Shown here piece by piece: positions 53,198 through 63,660 of a stretch of DNA of 64,000 nucleotides. Positions within the stretch are counted from its first letter, which is position 1, and each line of letters opens with the position of its first letter. The translations under genes were made by a program, and so were the position numbers. Under the pieces are notes generated by a model, which saw only the letters and a list, made by a program, of their open reading frames with translations, was not told the DNA's origin and made no database searches. Source of the stretch: Adenophora triphylla var. japonica (Eukaryota; Streptophyta; Magnoliopsida; Asterales; Campanulaceae); NCBI GenBank assembly GCA_022495995.1, contig JAFEMH010001482.1, forward strand, positions 1 through 64,000, read 5' to 3'.

Positions 53198-55820
53198 ATG
53201 GATCCGGAGGGCAATCCTATGCCAAGACAAGCTAGAAGAAACATCTCCGCGGCCGCTCAAAGGAGGAGAAAGGAACTCGTTCGAACGGAGAGAAAGTATG
53301 ACTTTCTTACGCCTCCATCGGAGCTCTATCCGGGGAGAAGAGAGCACAAATCGACGAACCCGCGACCGGTTGGGGTAAGCGTTCTTATTTGGCTCGATTC
53401 CGTCGATTTTGATTGAGTATTGATTGATTTAGGGCTTGACCCGAATTTTAGGAATTTTCTAGGATTTTCCTAGGATTTTTGAATGATTTTGAGACATTGA
53501 TGATTAACCTATGAGGCTAAGAACATGCATGTGCAATTTATTTGACAAGAATAATGAGAATGACCCACTTTTTTCTCGAAAATAAAGTAAGAATGATAAT
53601 TGTTTAAAGTGAGACGGAGTTCTTGCATGTGCTAGAACTAAGTCAAAATTTTGATTATCAATGAGAAAACAAAATTTTGGGCAATGAAAAGGATTCATGC
53701 ATGCCACTTTGTTGAAAAAAAATACTGCTTATGTGCAAAGAATTTTGAAAATTGTGAATTTGTGCTTTAGGAAATCAATGGGGCTTGACATGACGTGTTT
53801 CAAGTGATGAAAGACATGTTTTTTCATGCAAAGGATGCTAGAAAAAATTTTTATGAATGCTTTTCTTTTGAAAACATGTGCACTTTTTTGAATATATGCA
53901 TGCTTTTGAAAATGAGATGAAGGACTGACACACTTCTTTTACGTTCTTCCTACAGGAGAACAAATCCAGGGGACCTTCTGAGATCGCAGTCAGGCTTTGG
54001 CAGAGGATGCCAGATTTCGAGAAGAATGGGGCGAACCCCAAGCAGTTGGTGCGGGCTACCGGCCTAGATTCATTCATTGAGGCTATCGGCAGGGGGATCC
54101 ACATCACGTCTAAGAGCAAGGGCTTGGTCCAGGCCCTTTCAGAGTTTTGGTGGGACACCACTCATAGCTTCCATCTGAGCTGGGGAGAGCTGACAGTGAC
54201 TCCCGCCGATTTCACAGCTATCACTGGCCTACAGTTCACCGGGAGGCCCGTGACTTGGAGGGACCATATCATAGCGGAGGAGTTCCGAGCTTTGGTCGGG
54301 TTTGAGTTGATTCCCGAGGGGCTAGGGATGGAGACGCGGAACGTCGAGGTGGCAGTCCAGAACTGCATACGGGACTTTGCCGTTAGTGAGGTGACTGCCC
54401 ACCAGCTTGCTAGAGCCTTTGTGTGGTTGATGCTGTCGGTCACCATCTTCGCAAATTCTGGGACGCTGGCCATGACTTGCCTCCTTGACTCTTTGGAGGA
54501 TGTTGGCGGGATTGGGACGGTCTCGTGGGGTGAGGCCGGATTGGCAGAGCTCTACTTCTCTCTGGACATGTACAGTCGGAACAAAGCTGCTTCCATGGAC
54601 TGCTTTTCATTTGCCCTTGAGGTAGTCCCTCTTTCTTTTCTCTTTCTCTTCCTGTCTTGAGACTTTTATGAGAGAAATGACCCTTTTTGATGTTTTGAAC
54701 ATGCAGGTCTGGTTCTGTGAGGTGATCGGGTTCTTTCCTTGGAACCAACAGAGCGATATCACCATCTTCCCTGCTATGGTTCGCTGGAGGGGAGATGCGA
54801 GGGATAAGTTCACGGGAAAGACCCGGATCACTTTTGATTATAAGATGGTGAGGCCGATCATCAACAGGGATGGACACGATGGAGTGGACTTCTACCCTTG
54901 GGGCAGGTATCCGGAGATTTTGCTAGGAGAGGCCATTGAGGCGACGAGGCAGAGGAGGTGGTTGACCGGGCTGACATGTGACGTCATCTATCTGGGAGAT
55001 CGTTTTTCTAGGCAAAGATGGCCATGTCCCTCCATCGACGCCATTACTCCCCATGATCCTCCAAAGACGGATGCTACAGCCTGTGGATTGTGCAAATGAG
55101 ATTGCTAGGTACTGTGGAGGTATAGCCGCCGAGGAGTATTTTGACATGGATACCCCTACGCCGTGTTTGTGGAGCACCGCCCGAGGACGCCACGTAAGCC
55201 GATGAAGCCGGCGGTCACTCGTGGATACGGGGAGGATGAGCCTTCGACCCGCCGATCCCTCCCGCACACCGTCTTATGTGGTCCACGGAGTACCGAGGAG
55301 GATGAGGATTCCTGTCCCCGACACTAGGGAGCCCCAAGATACCCCGCCGCCCGACAAAGACCGTAAGTATACTTTTAGGGTCTTTCCCTTTTTCTGCTTT
55401 CTTTGCTTTTTTTTTTTTTGCAATTCGAGATTTTCTCGAGATTTTTCGAGATTTTTCTCCTCTTTTTCTCGTGTTCCAGCTCGCACCTATGACAGATTGG
55501 TCATGCAGAATGGGCCGGAAAGACATGTGCCTGGTCCCTTCGAGGAAGCCGGCTCGCACTTCAAAGGCGGCAGCGGACGCACAGAGCCCGGCGCAAGAGA
55601 AGGCATGTCTGGGGCACAACGCCTACCTCATCGGCCTCGAGTACTCTTCCAAAGTGCCATGCCTCGGGACGGGGACCCAATGCCGACATTCGAGCAAACT
55701 GGCCGAGTAAGGGCACGATAATGTCCATCTATCTGATGTGAGCGACCAAGAGGACTTGATGAGGGAGGCTAGCGTCTACGAGCTGAGCAGTGATGAAGAA
55801 GAAGAAGAATCGGAGGCCTA
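53198..55820 (+). pseudogene. Tat-1 antisense gene A: plant-mobile-domain-like protein, spliced, late frameshift
   Basis: Exon 1 from ATG 53198 (MDPEGNPMPRQARRN ... DFLTPPSELYPGRREHKSTN) ends at GTAAGC near 53377. Exon 2 starts after CTACAG at about 53956 and holds the plant mobile domain: QALSEFWWDTTHSFHLSWGE, LTVTPADFTAITGLQFTG, AVSEVTAHQLARAFVWLML, GLAELYFSLDMYSRNKAASM. The donor is GAG|GTAGTC near 54620. Exon 3 starts after ATGCAG at 54708 (VWFCEVIGFFPWNQQSDIT, FYPWGRYPEILLGEAIEAT). A frameshift near 55010 moves the rest (LQPVDCANEIARYCGGIAAE) to another frame. The gene ends in VYELSSDEEEEESEA at 55818-55820. It is better preserved than Tat-3 gene A. Confidence 0.78.
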
Positions 55821-56348
55821 GGAGGTCTCTAGAGTGGATTTAGGAACGAAACAAACAATGAACACGTTTTTATGCACATTTTGTTTATTTTTTGGTTTAT
55901 TTGGGCGCCGATGGGGCGAAGACAATGTATTAACAATTTATTTGCTTTTCTAATTTATGCTTTTTTAATTTGCATATTACTTGAGCCTCGGGTAGTTTTT
56001 TGCTTGGAATTGGGGTCAAACGGACCAAAATGATTTATAATGATATATGAATGCTTGGGGTGACCTTTGAACATGTTTTTGTACAGGTCTTGGTTGAGAA
56101 AGTGGGGTGAAAACTCCCTTGGGCAGCAACTTTGGTTGCTGCAGATTTTTTCTGCAGATGGCAAATGTAGCCGTGCGGTTTGGTCCTGAGGGCTAATGAA
56201 GCCGTGCGGCTCACGCCTGTCTCGAACCGGTTATTTTCTCGAATAAAAGCAAGGCTTGGCCATTTCATTTCATTTTCAACTTAGACTTGTCCCAATTGTT
56301 CCCAGAGCACATTTTGGACTTAAAGACACCATCTTTGGTCATTTTGCA
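55821..56348 (+). other. Intergenic region between Tat-1 genes A and B
   Basis: Contains gene A 3' sequence and the gene B promoter: two GCCGTGCGGC-type motifs and a TATA-like GAATAAAAGC (about 56243). ACTTGAGCCTCGGGTAG at 55980 matches the Tat-2 deletion-junction side at 43333. Confidence 0.6.
56170..56210. promoter_or_regulatory. Two GCCGTGCGG(C/T) motifs upstream of Tat-1 gene B
   Basis: AATGTA-GCCGTGCGGT at 56170-56179 and AATGAA-GCCGTGCGGC at 56201-56210, the latter 139 bp upstream of the gene B ATG. Spacing between the two (31 bp) equals that of the LTR pair (51971 and 52002). Confidence 0.78.
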
Positions 56349-57838
56349 ATGGAGAAGCCCGTCAGATTGCAAAAGGGGAAGCGAGACCGTTTTCTGTCCG
56401 ATCTTCAATCTTGGGCGAAGCACAACTTCCAATTTCACAAGGGGCTGCTTGATTCTTCCTTCAAGATCAAGTCTTTATGTCATTTGAGGGATCTCCCGCC
56501 CGATTGGGACCTTTTGAGAGCAAAGAAGAAGGTTTTGGGACGTCCGGAGACACGTTTACTGCTTTTCTTACAACGAGATTGTCCCAACACATGAAGACTT
56601 CCGAGCCTTGATTGGGGGTCCAAAAATTGAGGCTATATCTATTCCGCTGATCGGAGACGTGTCGGTGGCGGCAAAGCTTGCATCTTTTCTGCAGATTTCT
56701 CTGGGAGAGGCCGAGGGATGATGATAGCCCCTGACATGATTGACCTTTCGATATCCCGGGTGTTTGGGTCTCCGGCTATGGCCGCGACCACGGTGGCTAT
56801 GGATGCCTTTATTCTCTCGCATATTTTCTCGCTCCGTTCACCGCCGAGTCCGTGGGAATTTCATAGCGGTCTCTTAGACATGGTCGAGACTCGTAGAGCC
56901 GGGAAGGACATTGTCCCACCGGTTTTGGGAGAGACATTGCATGGCATTGACAGATGGCTAGGGAGACCATTTCATGAGGTTCGGGAGTCCACTGTGTGCC
57001 GACTTTATGGCCGCAGAGAGGCTCTGGCTTTGCTGGGCTTTGCCGACTCGCTGCCTCGGGTGATTTCTGAGAGGTGCACCGAGGCAACAGACCAGTGGTA
57101 GCCGGGAGCCGACGATGGCTAGGCTATCCACTTCTGACATCCGTTGGTGGATACCTCACCGGAGGTTGCACTGTGAGGATATTTCAGAGTCCTATGCCGC
57201 GAGGGTTCCAGTGGTTCTCGCCGGTCGTCCTTCTACATTCCCCGCTTGGTATCCAGTGCAGCTGGGCTTTACAGAGCCATTGAGCGATTGGGAGGACATC
57301 CGGACCATGGAGGTGATGCCATCGATATGAGAGATCCAAACATTTCTCATTCTTCTCGAGGGCTTGGACATACACTCGCTTTCCCACCTGTGGCTATCTT
57401 CAGAGCAGTGAAGAGCACCATCTTGACCACCGTCTACTTGACCGGTACGAGAGGGAAATGGGAGCGACTCAGTCATTCTCGGGGGAGAGACGTCGGCTTT
57501 ATTTGGGGCCGACCGTGACTCGAGTAGGACTCTAGGGAGACCGAGGCTAAGGCGAGTCGCCATAACCGCCTGGGTGACTCCGATCGTAGATATGGAGGCT
57601 CGATACAAGAGATTGTCCGAGGTTGCTCCTTTCGACCGAGGCTCGCAGGGAGGAAGTGCGGACTCGTGCTCGTGCAGAGAGGGCACTTATTGACACGGGT
57701 TTGGTAGAGGCTCCAGCGAGGATACCGGAGATCGGGATGAGGGATACCGACCTTATAGAGAAGAAGAGAAAGAAAACTCGACGGGGTCGAGGTAAAGGGA
57801 AGAAGACCAAAGAAGACTCAAATAATGACGACCGATGA
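56349..57838 (+). pseudogene. Tat-1 antisense gene B: unknown plant TE protein with basic tail, frameshifted
   Basis: ATG 56349 opens MEKPVRLQKGKRDRFLSDLQ, continuing to DLPPDWDLLRAKKKVLG. A frameshift near 56568, in a T run, moves SYNEIVPTHEDFRALIGG into another frame. Further conserved-looking blocks are FGSPAMAATTVAMDAFILSH and KDIVPPVLGETLHGIDRWLG (56770-57000) and MARLSTSDIRWWIPHRRLHC (57115). The C-terminus (57740-57838) is basic: LIEKKRKKTRRGRGKGKKTK, a plausible nuclear signal. Paralogous to Tat-3 gene B. Confidence 0.62.
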
Positions 57839-58304
57839 TCTTTTCTTAGGATTCCCTTATTGCCATTTTGCAAACACATTAGTTTATTTAGGCATTTTTG
57901 TATTTTAGATCTTTGTAGCAAAGTTAGCAGAGTCAAGAGTAGACCGTGCTTGAACTCATCAAGAAGTTTTTAACTTGTAATGAACAAGAAATATTATCTT
58001 AGAAATTAATCAAGACACATTTCATGGAAATTCAAATGTCTTATTGCTTGGGACCCGTTTTATGAAAACTCGAAATGTCCCTTTATTTTTTTTAGGACGC
58101 ACTTCATGGAAGCTTGATTGCCCTTTTTTATTGTTTAGACCGAACCATATATGGCCGCCTACGTTCCCCTTTTACAAGAAAGACTAAGGGGCTCAGTCTT
58201 CGTAGTTCATTCCGGTGAACTATATTTTTTTTATGTGCAACTCGTTTTTTGCCTAGACCGCCCTTTTAGGGTTTTCACTTAGCCGGGCATTACTCTTTTT
58301 GCAC

Positions 58305-58335
<31 letters not shown>

Positions 58336-58440
58336 ATGTGCAACCCCGTCTTTGCCTAGACCGCCCTTTTTGGGGTTTTCACTTAGCCGGGTATTACTCT
58401 TTTTGCACTAAGATTTTTTTTTTTTTTTTTTTTTAGACAT
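57839..58440. repeat. Tat-1 linker between gene B and pol, with ~110-bp tandem repeats
   Basis: A CTACG...CGTAG hairpin block (58159-58205) is followed by two copies of a unit: ATGTGCAACCCCGTCTTTGC, then CTAGACCGCCCTTTTNGGGT, TTCACTTAGCCGGGNATTAC, TCTTTTTGCACTAAGA and a long T run (58220-58434). Tat-2 has the same unit twice at 45020-45205. Non-coding. Confidence 0.85.
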
Positions 58441-59660
58441 AGTATCTTCTCGAGCTTATCACCGCTGACCGGGTGGACAAAGGGATTGCCGTCTGTGTCC
58501 GCAAGCTTCATGGCTCCTCCCGATAGTATCTTCTCGCACCACATAAGGGCCGATCCAAACGGGTTCCCATTTTCCTGTGGGGTTGTCTCCGATAGGGGGC
58601 TTCACTTTCAACACTAAGTCACCCTCTTTGATGTCTCCGGCCTTAACCTTTTGTCAAACGCTTCCGCCATTCGCCTCCGGTAGGCTCGGGTGTGTTCCAT
58701 GGCTTTTAGCCTTCTCTCATCAAGCGTGGCCAACTCATCATGCCGGCACGCAACCATTCTACTTCATTGACACTGTTTTCCAGAGGACCCTTAATGACGG
58801 GATTTCCAACTCCACCGGTAACACCGCTTCCATCCCGTAGGTTAGGGCAAAAGGAGTTTCTCCCGTAGCCGTTCCGACAGACGTTCGTAGCCCCAGAGTG
58901 CCAAGTGCAACTTTTCGGGCCAATCACGACCACGGTGGCCATTTTCCTGATGATCCGTTCGAGCGTCTTATTAGCAGCCTTCCACGGCTCCATTAGTCTC
59001 GAGGTCTCGTATGGGACGACTTATGGCGAGTGATTCTGAACTCGACAAGAACCTATCGCAGCCTCCTTCAAAGTGCGACCCATTATCGGAAATGATCTCG
59101 CTGGGCACCCCATATCTCGCACATTATGTTTTCTTTGATGAACCGGGCAACCTTCTTGGAAGTGAGGACCTTGTAGGACTTGGCCTCTACCCACTTGGTG
59201 AAGTAGTCGATGGCTACTAGCACAAATTCATGCCCATTGCTTCCCGCCGGCTATTTTCCCTATCACATCAATACCCCAAGTTGCAAACGGCCAAGGAGTC
59301 GTCATGCAAGCATGTGTCATGAGGCGGGAGATGGTTGAGGTTGGCAAACCGCCGGCACTTGTCGCATGCTCGGACGTGCCGGACACACCGTTTCCATGGA
59401 AATCCAAGAGTAACCCATTCTCGAGGATGACTTGCATCGTGGCTCGCATTCATATGAGGACCGCAGGGACCATTGCGGACTTCAGTCATCAACTCTTTGG
59501 CCCTTTCTTGAGTGACGCACAAGAGGAGTGGTCCTTGGTACCGCTTCTTGTACAAGTTGCCTCCTAGAATGACATAATGGGAGGCCAACCTTTTCAAGGC
59601 TTGCAAGCTCTTGGCTCGACGCCTTCTTTGGTCTACCTTCTTCGTCTCTCGAAAGCCGAC
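58440..59660 (-). pseudogene. pol: Tat-1 integrase
   Basis: Minus strand. H2C2-type zinc domain with GGNLYKKRYQGPLLLCVTQE, then CGPHMNAS and VRACDKCRRFANL (59606-59330). The integrase core begins PWPFATWGIDVIG (about 59280) and a later part reads EAANKTLERIIRKM (58980-58940). The C-terminal region near 58460-58560 resembles the usual PYVV-R...G-L.D..G..V chromodomain-less tail. Several single-base frame changes break it (e.g. near 59240 between IGKIAGG and the following SNGHEF-like block). Confidence 0.78.
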
Positions 59661-59689
59661 TCTCCATCTTTGAGGAACCGGTAAATTTG

Positions 59690-60660
59690 ATTGTACCAGT
59701 GGTTCCTTTATAGGCTCGGGTCCTGTGTCTACTTCACAAATGTAAGGCCTGGGCTTCTCTTCTACCCACTCGAAAGGGTTTTATGGCTTTTCCCTCGTGG
59801 ATCTCTACCAATGAGGCTAGAGTAGCTAGGGCATCTCGCGAACTGCTCTTTTCCCTTGGCAAGTAGTGGAAGGTCACTTCTCTAAACCGCCCAAATAACT
59901 CCTCCATACGGGCATGATACCGCCGCAAATTAGGGTCCACAGCCTTCCATTTGTTGGAAACCCGGTTGATGATCGTGGCCGAGTCTCCGTAAACTTCGAG
60001 CTCCTTGACATTCCTTTCTAAGGCAAACTCTTCCAAACCAAAGAATGCAAAGCTTCGTACTCGGCGACATTGTTCGTGGCGTGGAAGTTCAACTTGAGGG
60101 CTATTGGCGTATGCTCATCTTTCGGATCGACCAATAGCATCCCTACGCCATTTCCTCTTTTGTTAGCGGCTCCGTCAAAGAATAATTGCCATCGGTTTTC
60201 GGCTCGACCGCAAAGATCCCTTCATCTCGGGAATTGGGGTTCGTGCCCTCTCGTCCTCATTACCGGGAAGTTCGCCAGTGGTCTCGACAACGCTTGACCC
60301 TTGATGGCCTTTCCGGTCACATAGTTGATGTCGTACTCGCTAAGAAGAAGGACCACTTTGCTAGACGCATCGAGAGGGAAGGCTTATCAAAGATGTACTT
60401 GATGGGGTCCATTTTTGAGACCAAATTCACAGGTGGGCTTGCATATAATGCTTCAACTTGCCGACTACCTGCACTCTCCCGCACAGTGTCTTTTCACATG
60501 CCGAGTAATTGAGCTCACTTCCCGCAGCCTTCCTACCGACAAAGTAAATGGCATTTTCTACCCGAGAGTCTTTCTTCTCCCGAGCAAGCATAGCCCCAAC
60601 CGCCGTATCGTTGACAAGTGAGATAGAGCGTAAGAGGTTTCGTCTATGTGGGGGCATAAC
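59690..60660 (-). pseudogene. pol: Tat-1 RNase H region
   Basis: Minus strand, LEVYGDSATIINRVSNKWKA and FREVTFHYLPREKSSSRDAL with ATLASL (59734-60036) form the C-terminal half of the second RNase H found in Tat elements. The upstream RNase H part (60060-60657) is spread over several frames, with motifs such as AMLAREKKDSRVENAIYFVG. Confidence 0.7.
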
Positions 60661-60689
60661 ACCGGAGGATGTACCAAGTATGCCTTAAT

Positions 60690-61720
60690 CTGGGTCAAAA
60701 GCATCCCGGCATTCTTCGGTCCATTCTCGTGTCTACATTCTTCTTCATGAGCTTGAAGATGGGCTCGCACATAGTGGTCAACCGATTGACGAAACGGCCG
60801 ATGTACCGCAGCTTTTCCCATAAAGCTCTTGACTTCGTCCGGGTTTGAGGTGGCCTCATATCCATAATGGCTTTGATCTTTCTGGGGTCAACTTCGATAC
60901 CTCGCTCCGTGACCATATACCCAAGCACTTTTCCCCTCGTCACTCCGAAGGTGCATTTCAGTGGTTTAGTCTCATGGAATGTTGTCTCACCTCTCAAAGA
61001 ACTTCCGCAGTCAACAAAGTGCTGCCCATCCTCGCCTTTGGAGTGGATTATCATGTCGTCTACATAGACCTCAATCTCCTTGTGGATCATGTCATGAAAA
61101 AGCGCGGCCGCCGCTCTTCGTAAGTAGCCCCGGCATTTTTAAGCCCAAATGGCATCACCGTATAACAAGAAGTTCCCACGGTGTGGTGAAGGCCGTTTTT
61201 CTTGGTCTTCCTCGGCCATCTTGATCTCGGTTGTAGCTCGCAAAGCCATCAACGAAGGATTTGACTTCGTAGTTGGCGTGGAGTCCACCAGATGTCTATG
61301 TTTGGCAAAGGGTAATCGTCTTTGGGGCCGGCCTTGTTCGCATCTCTGAAATCCACACAAAGAGCCGCACCTTCCCATTGGCCTTGGTGACGGTCACAAT
61401 ATTGGATAACCATGTCGGATATTCGATGACTCGATGAATCCTACCCGCAGTAGCTTCTCAATTTCTTCTTTGACTCGTAGAGACCATTCTCGCTTGATTT
61501 TCCTCAATTTATGCTTTACTAGCTTAGCATCCGGTGCTAGAGGGATTCTCGTGCTCTACTATCGAACCTGCCTAGCCCCGGCATATCCCCGTATGACCAT
61601 GCAAACACGTCGACGTATTCTCCGAGCATCGATCGCCCGTCCCGTTCAACCCCGGGAAGAAGTTTCCAATCTCGTGTCTCTTTAGGTTCCTCGACGCACT
61701 CCAAGTTCACATTTGTCAAA
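60690..61720 (-). pseudogene. pol: Tat-1 reverse transcriptase
   Basis: Minus strand catalytic core IHKEIEVYVDDMIIHSKGED at about 61090-61020. Downstream KCTFGVTRGKVLGYMVTERG and IEVDPRKIKAIMDM are typical of gypsy RT thumb/RNase H junctions. Upstream (61139-61460), frameshifted pieces of the fingers/palm (CVDFRDANK-, DDYPLPNID-, KMAEEDQEKT-type) are recognisable. Frame changes near 61200 and 61330 disable it. Confidence 0.8.
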
Positions 61721-63660
61721 ACCTCCTCGGCCTTGGGGCCCGGTTTTCCTCTTTTCTCGTAACCTCGCTTAAAGATTTCTTTAATGTATTGTTCATTTAG
61801 TGTGTTTGCATCTTGTTCAAATGATTCATTATTAATCGTTGTTAAGTTTTGAGTTAATTTATCATTTGTTAAGTTGGCAATAAGAGGATACTCGTAAAGA
61901 TCTCGTCATTTCATTCAAAATAAGGGGAAAGATGACATCGATTACATTTGATAGTCCTCAGCGTGAGGCCTTCGGATGACTCGTAGGACTGGAATTCAAA
62001 GATTCCCGACTCGACCGTATAGACGACGTGGTGTTTGACACGACTGGGTTGAGAAGGACGGGGTACTAATCCAAGCTCCGCGATCATTTGCCGTCGGCCG
62101 GCTATCGGTCCCGAGAACGTCTCCCAATTCTTCAACGACATCTCTCGTCTTAGTTACCAAAGTGCGGGGATCAAAAGGATTTTCACCACCGTCTCCAATT
62201 ACGGCAACTATCTCATCATCTCGAGCCGAAGTCGATCAAATCTGGATCTCGTGCTTCTTCGTCAAACAATTCTTGCAAACCCCACTCACCGTCTTCACTA
62301 CCGGAAGCTTCTATCCGTCGATCTTCTAAGAGCTAACTCGAAGGCGGAGAAATCCATTACCCCGGATGCCGACTCTCTCGACGCCGTCCGAGTTCCCTTT
62401 GAAGACATACTGCTTCGAACGGTAGTGGTAGCCCTGTGAATGTCCGGCAAGTCAAGGAACATTCTTCGAACAGGATTGGCCGGCTTTCCCTCACTTTCTC
62501 AAGATTTTCCGTAAGGGTTTTCTCGCAAGGAGATCTCGTGATCACTTTTATCGTATTGTGTCCCGCCTTTGTAAAGTAATGGGTCGTGATAAACCGTAGG
62601 GATGGAGCCGGACCCCTTTAGCTTTTCTCGCCATTCCGAGAATTCGGTTTGTATCCCAATCCATATCTCGGTGGTTTGTTCCTTTACATCAATGATGGTA
62701 TTGCGACCCTCGGAGTCTTCTACCCAATCCAAGTCCCTAAGATAACCCATTTTTCTCATCATTCTCATGGCAGAGGGATTTTATCGAAGTAGTGGTGAGG
62801 TCATGCAACACACTTGTGCTTTGGAAGAAGCTACAGAGAATCCGATCAATGCCAACCCTTCATCGTCATGCTTAATCTCCAATATCGGGATATCTCCAAA
62901 GGCCGGTTCCTTCTACCGTGACACCGCCTCCGTAGATGGTTGTGATAGTCCCATCACTTGATCAAATTTGATGCACCGGTGCAAAGTAGAGGCTACCCCA
63001 TTTATCCGGTGGATCCAAGGCCGTCCCAAAGAAAGCAAGAAATGAAATCGGAATATCAATCACTTGAAAATCAACGTCCATGACCTTTTTTCCGAACCAC
63101 AACTTGAGAGTAGCAATCCCCAAAACCGATCGTGCAAAGGGAGTCATAAGCCTTAATAGTCTCGACTAGAAGGCTTCAAATCTCGTTGGTTTCAAGTCCA
63201 ATAAGTCCATCATCTTGGCCGGCAAGACATTCATCGTGCACCCTCCATCGACTAATACCCGTGGCAATCGACGCTCCTCTAACTGGACTGTGATGTAAAG
63301 AGGTTCGTTATGACTAGCCCCATACTTTGGCAGTCCAAGTCATGAAGGTAATGATGTTTCCGTAATGGATACTTCCAATCATTTGGACGACCTCATCCGG
63401 GGTGACATCTATGGGCACCATGGTCTTGGCCAAACTTTCTTCTAGCTTTAACTTATGAGGGTATGAAGAGGTTAACAGTGGACCACAAGGAGATATTGGC
63501 CTGGGTACACTTCAACCGAGTCAACACCGGATCCTCTTTGTCGTAGTCCGGTTTTTCTACTTCCGGCTTATAAGGCCTCTTATCTCGTCTTCGGCTCCGA
63601 GACGGCATTCCTTCTGTCACCCTTAGGCCGCTCAATACTCATCCGTCTGCACCGAGTCAT
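61720..63660 (-). pseudogene. pol: Tat-1 protease and linker to RT
   Basis: Minus strand. The segment KPEVEKPDYDKEDPVLTRLK CTQANISLW (63590-63470) is the conserved entry to Tat protease. The catalytic Asp lies in VLVDGGCTMNVLPAKMM (about 63255-63205), then VMDVDFQVIDIPISFLAFFG (63060-63000). The linker 61740-62770 has partial open frames (SFEQDANTLNEQYIKEIFKR). Frameshifts occur throughout. Confidence 0.68.
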
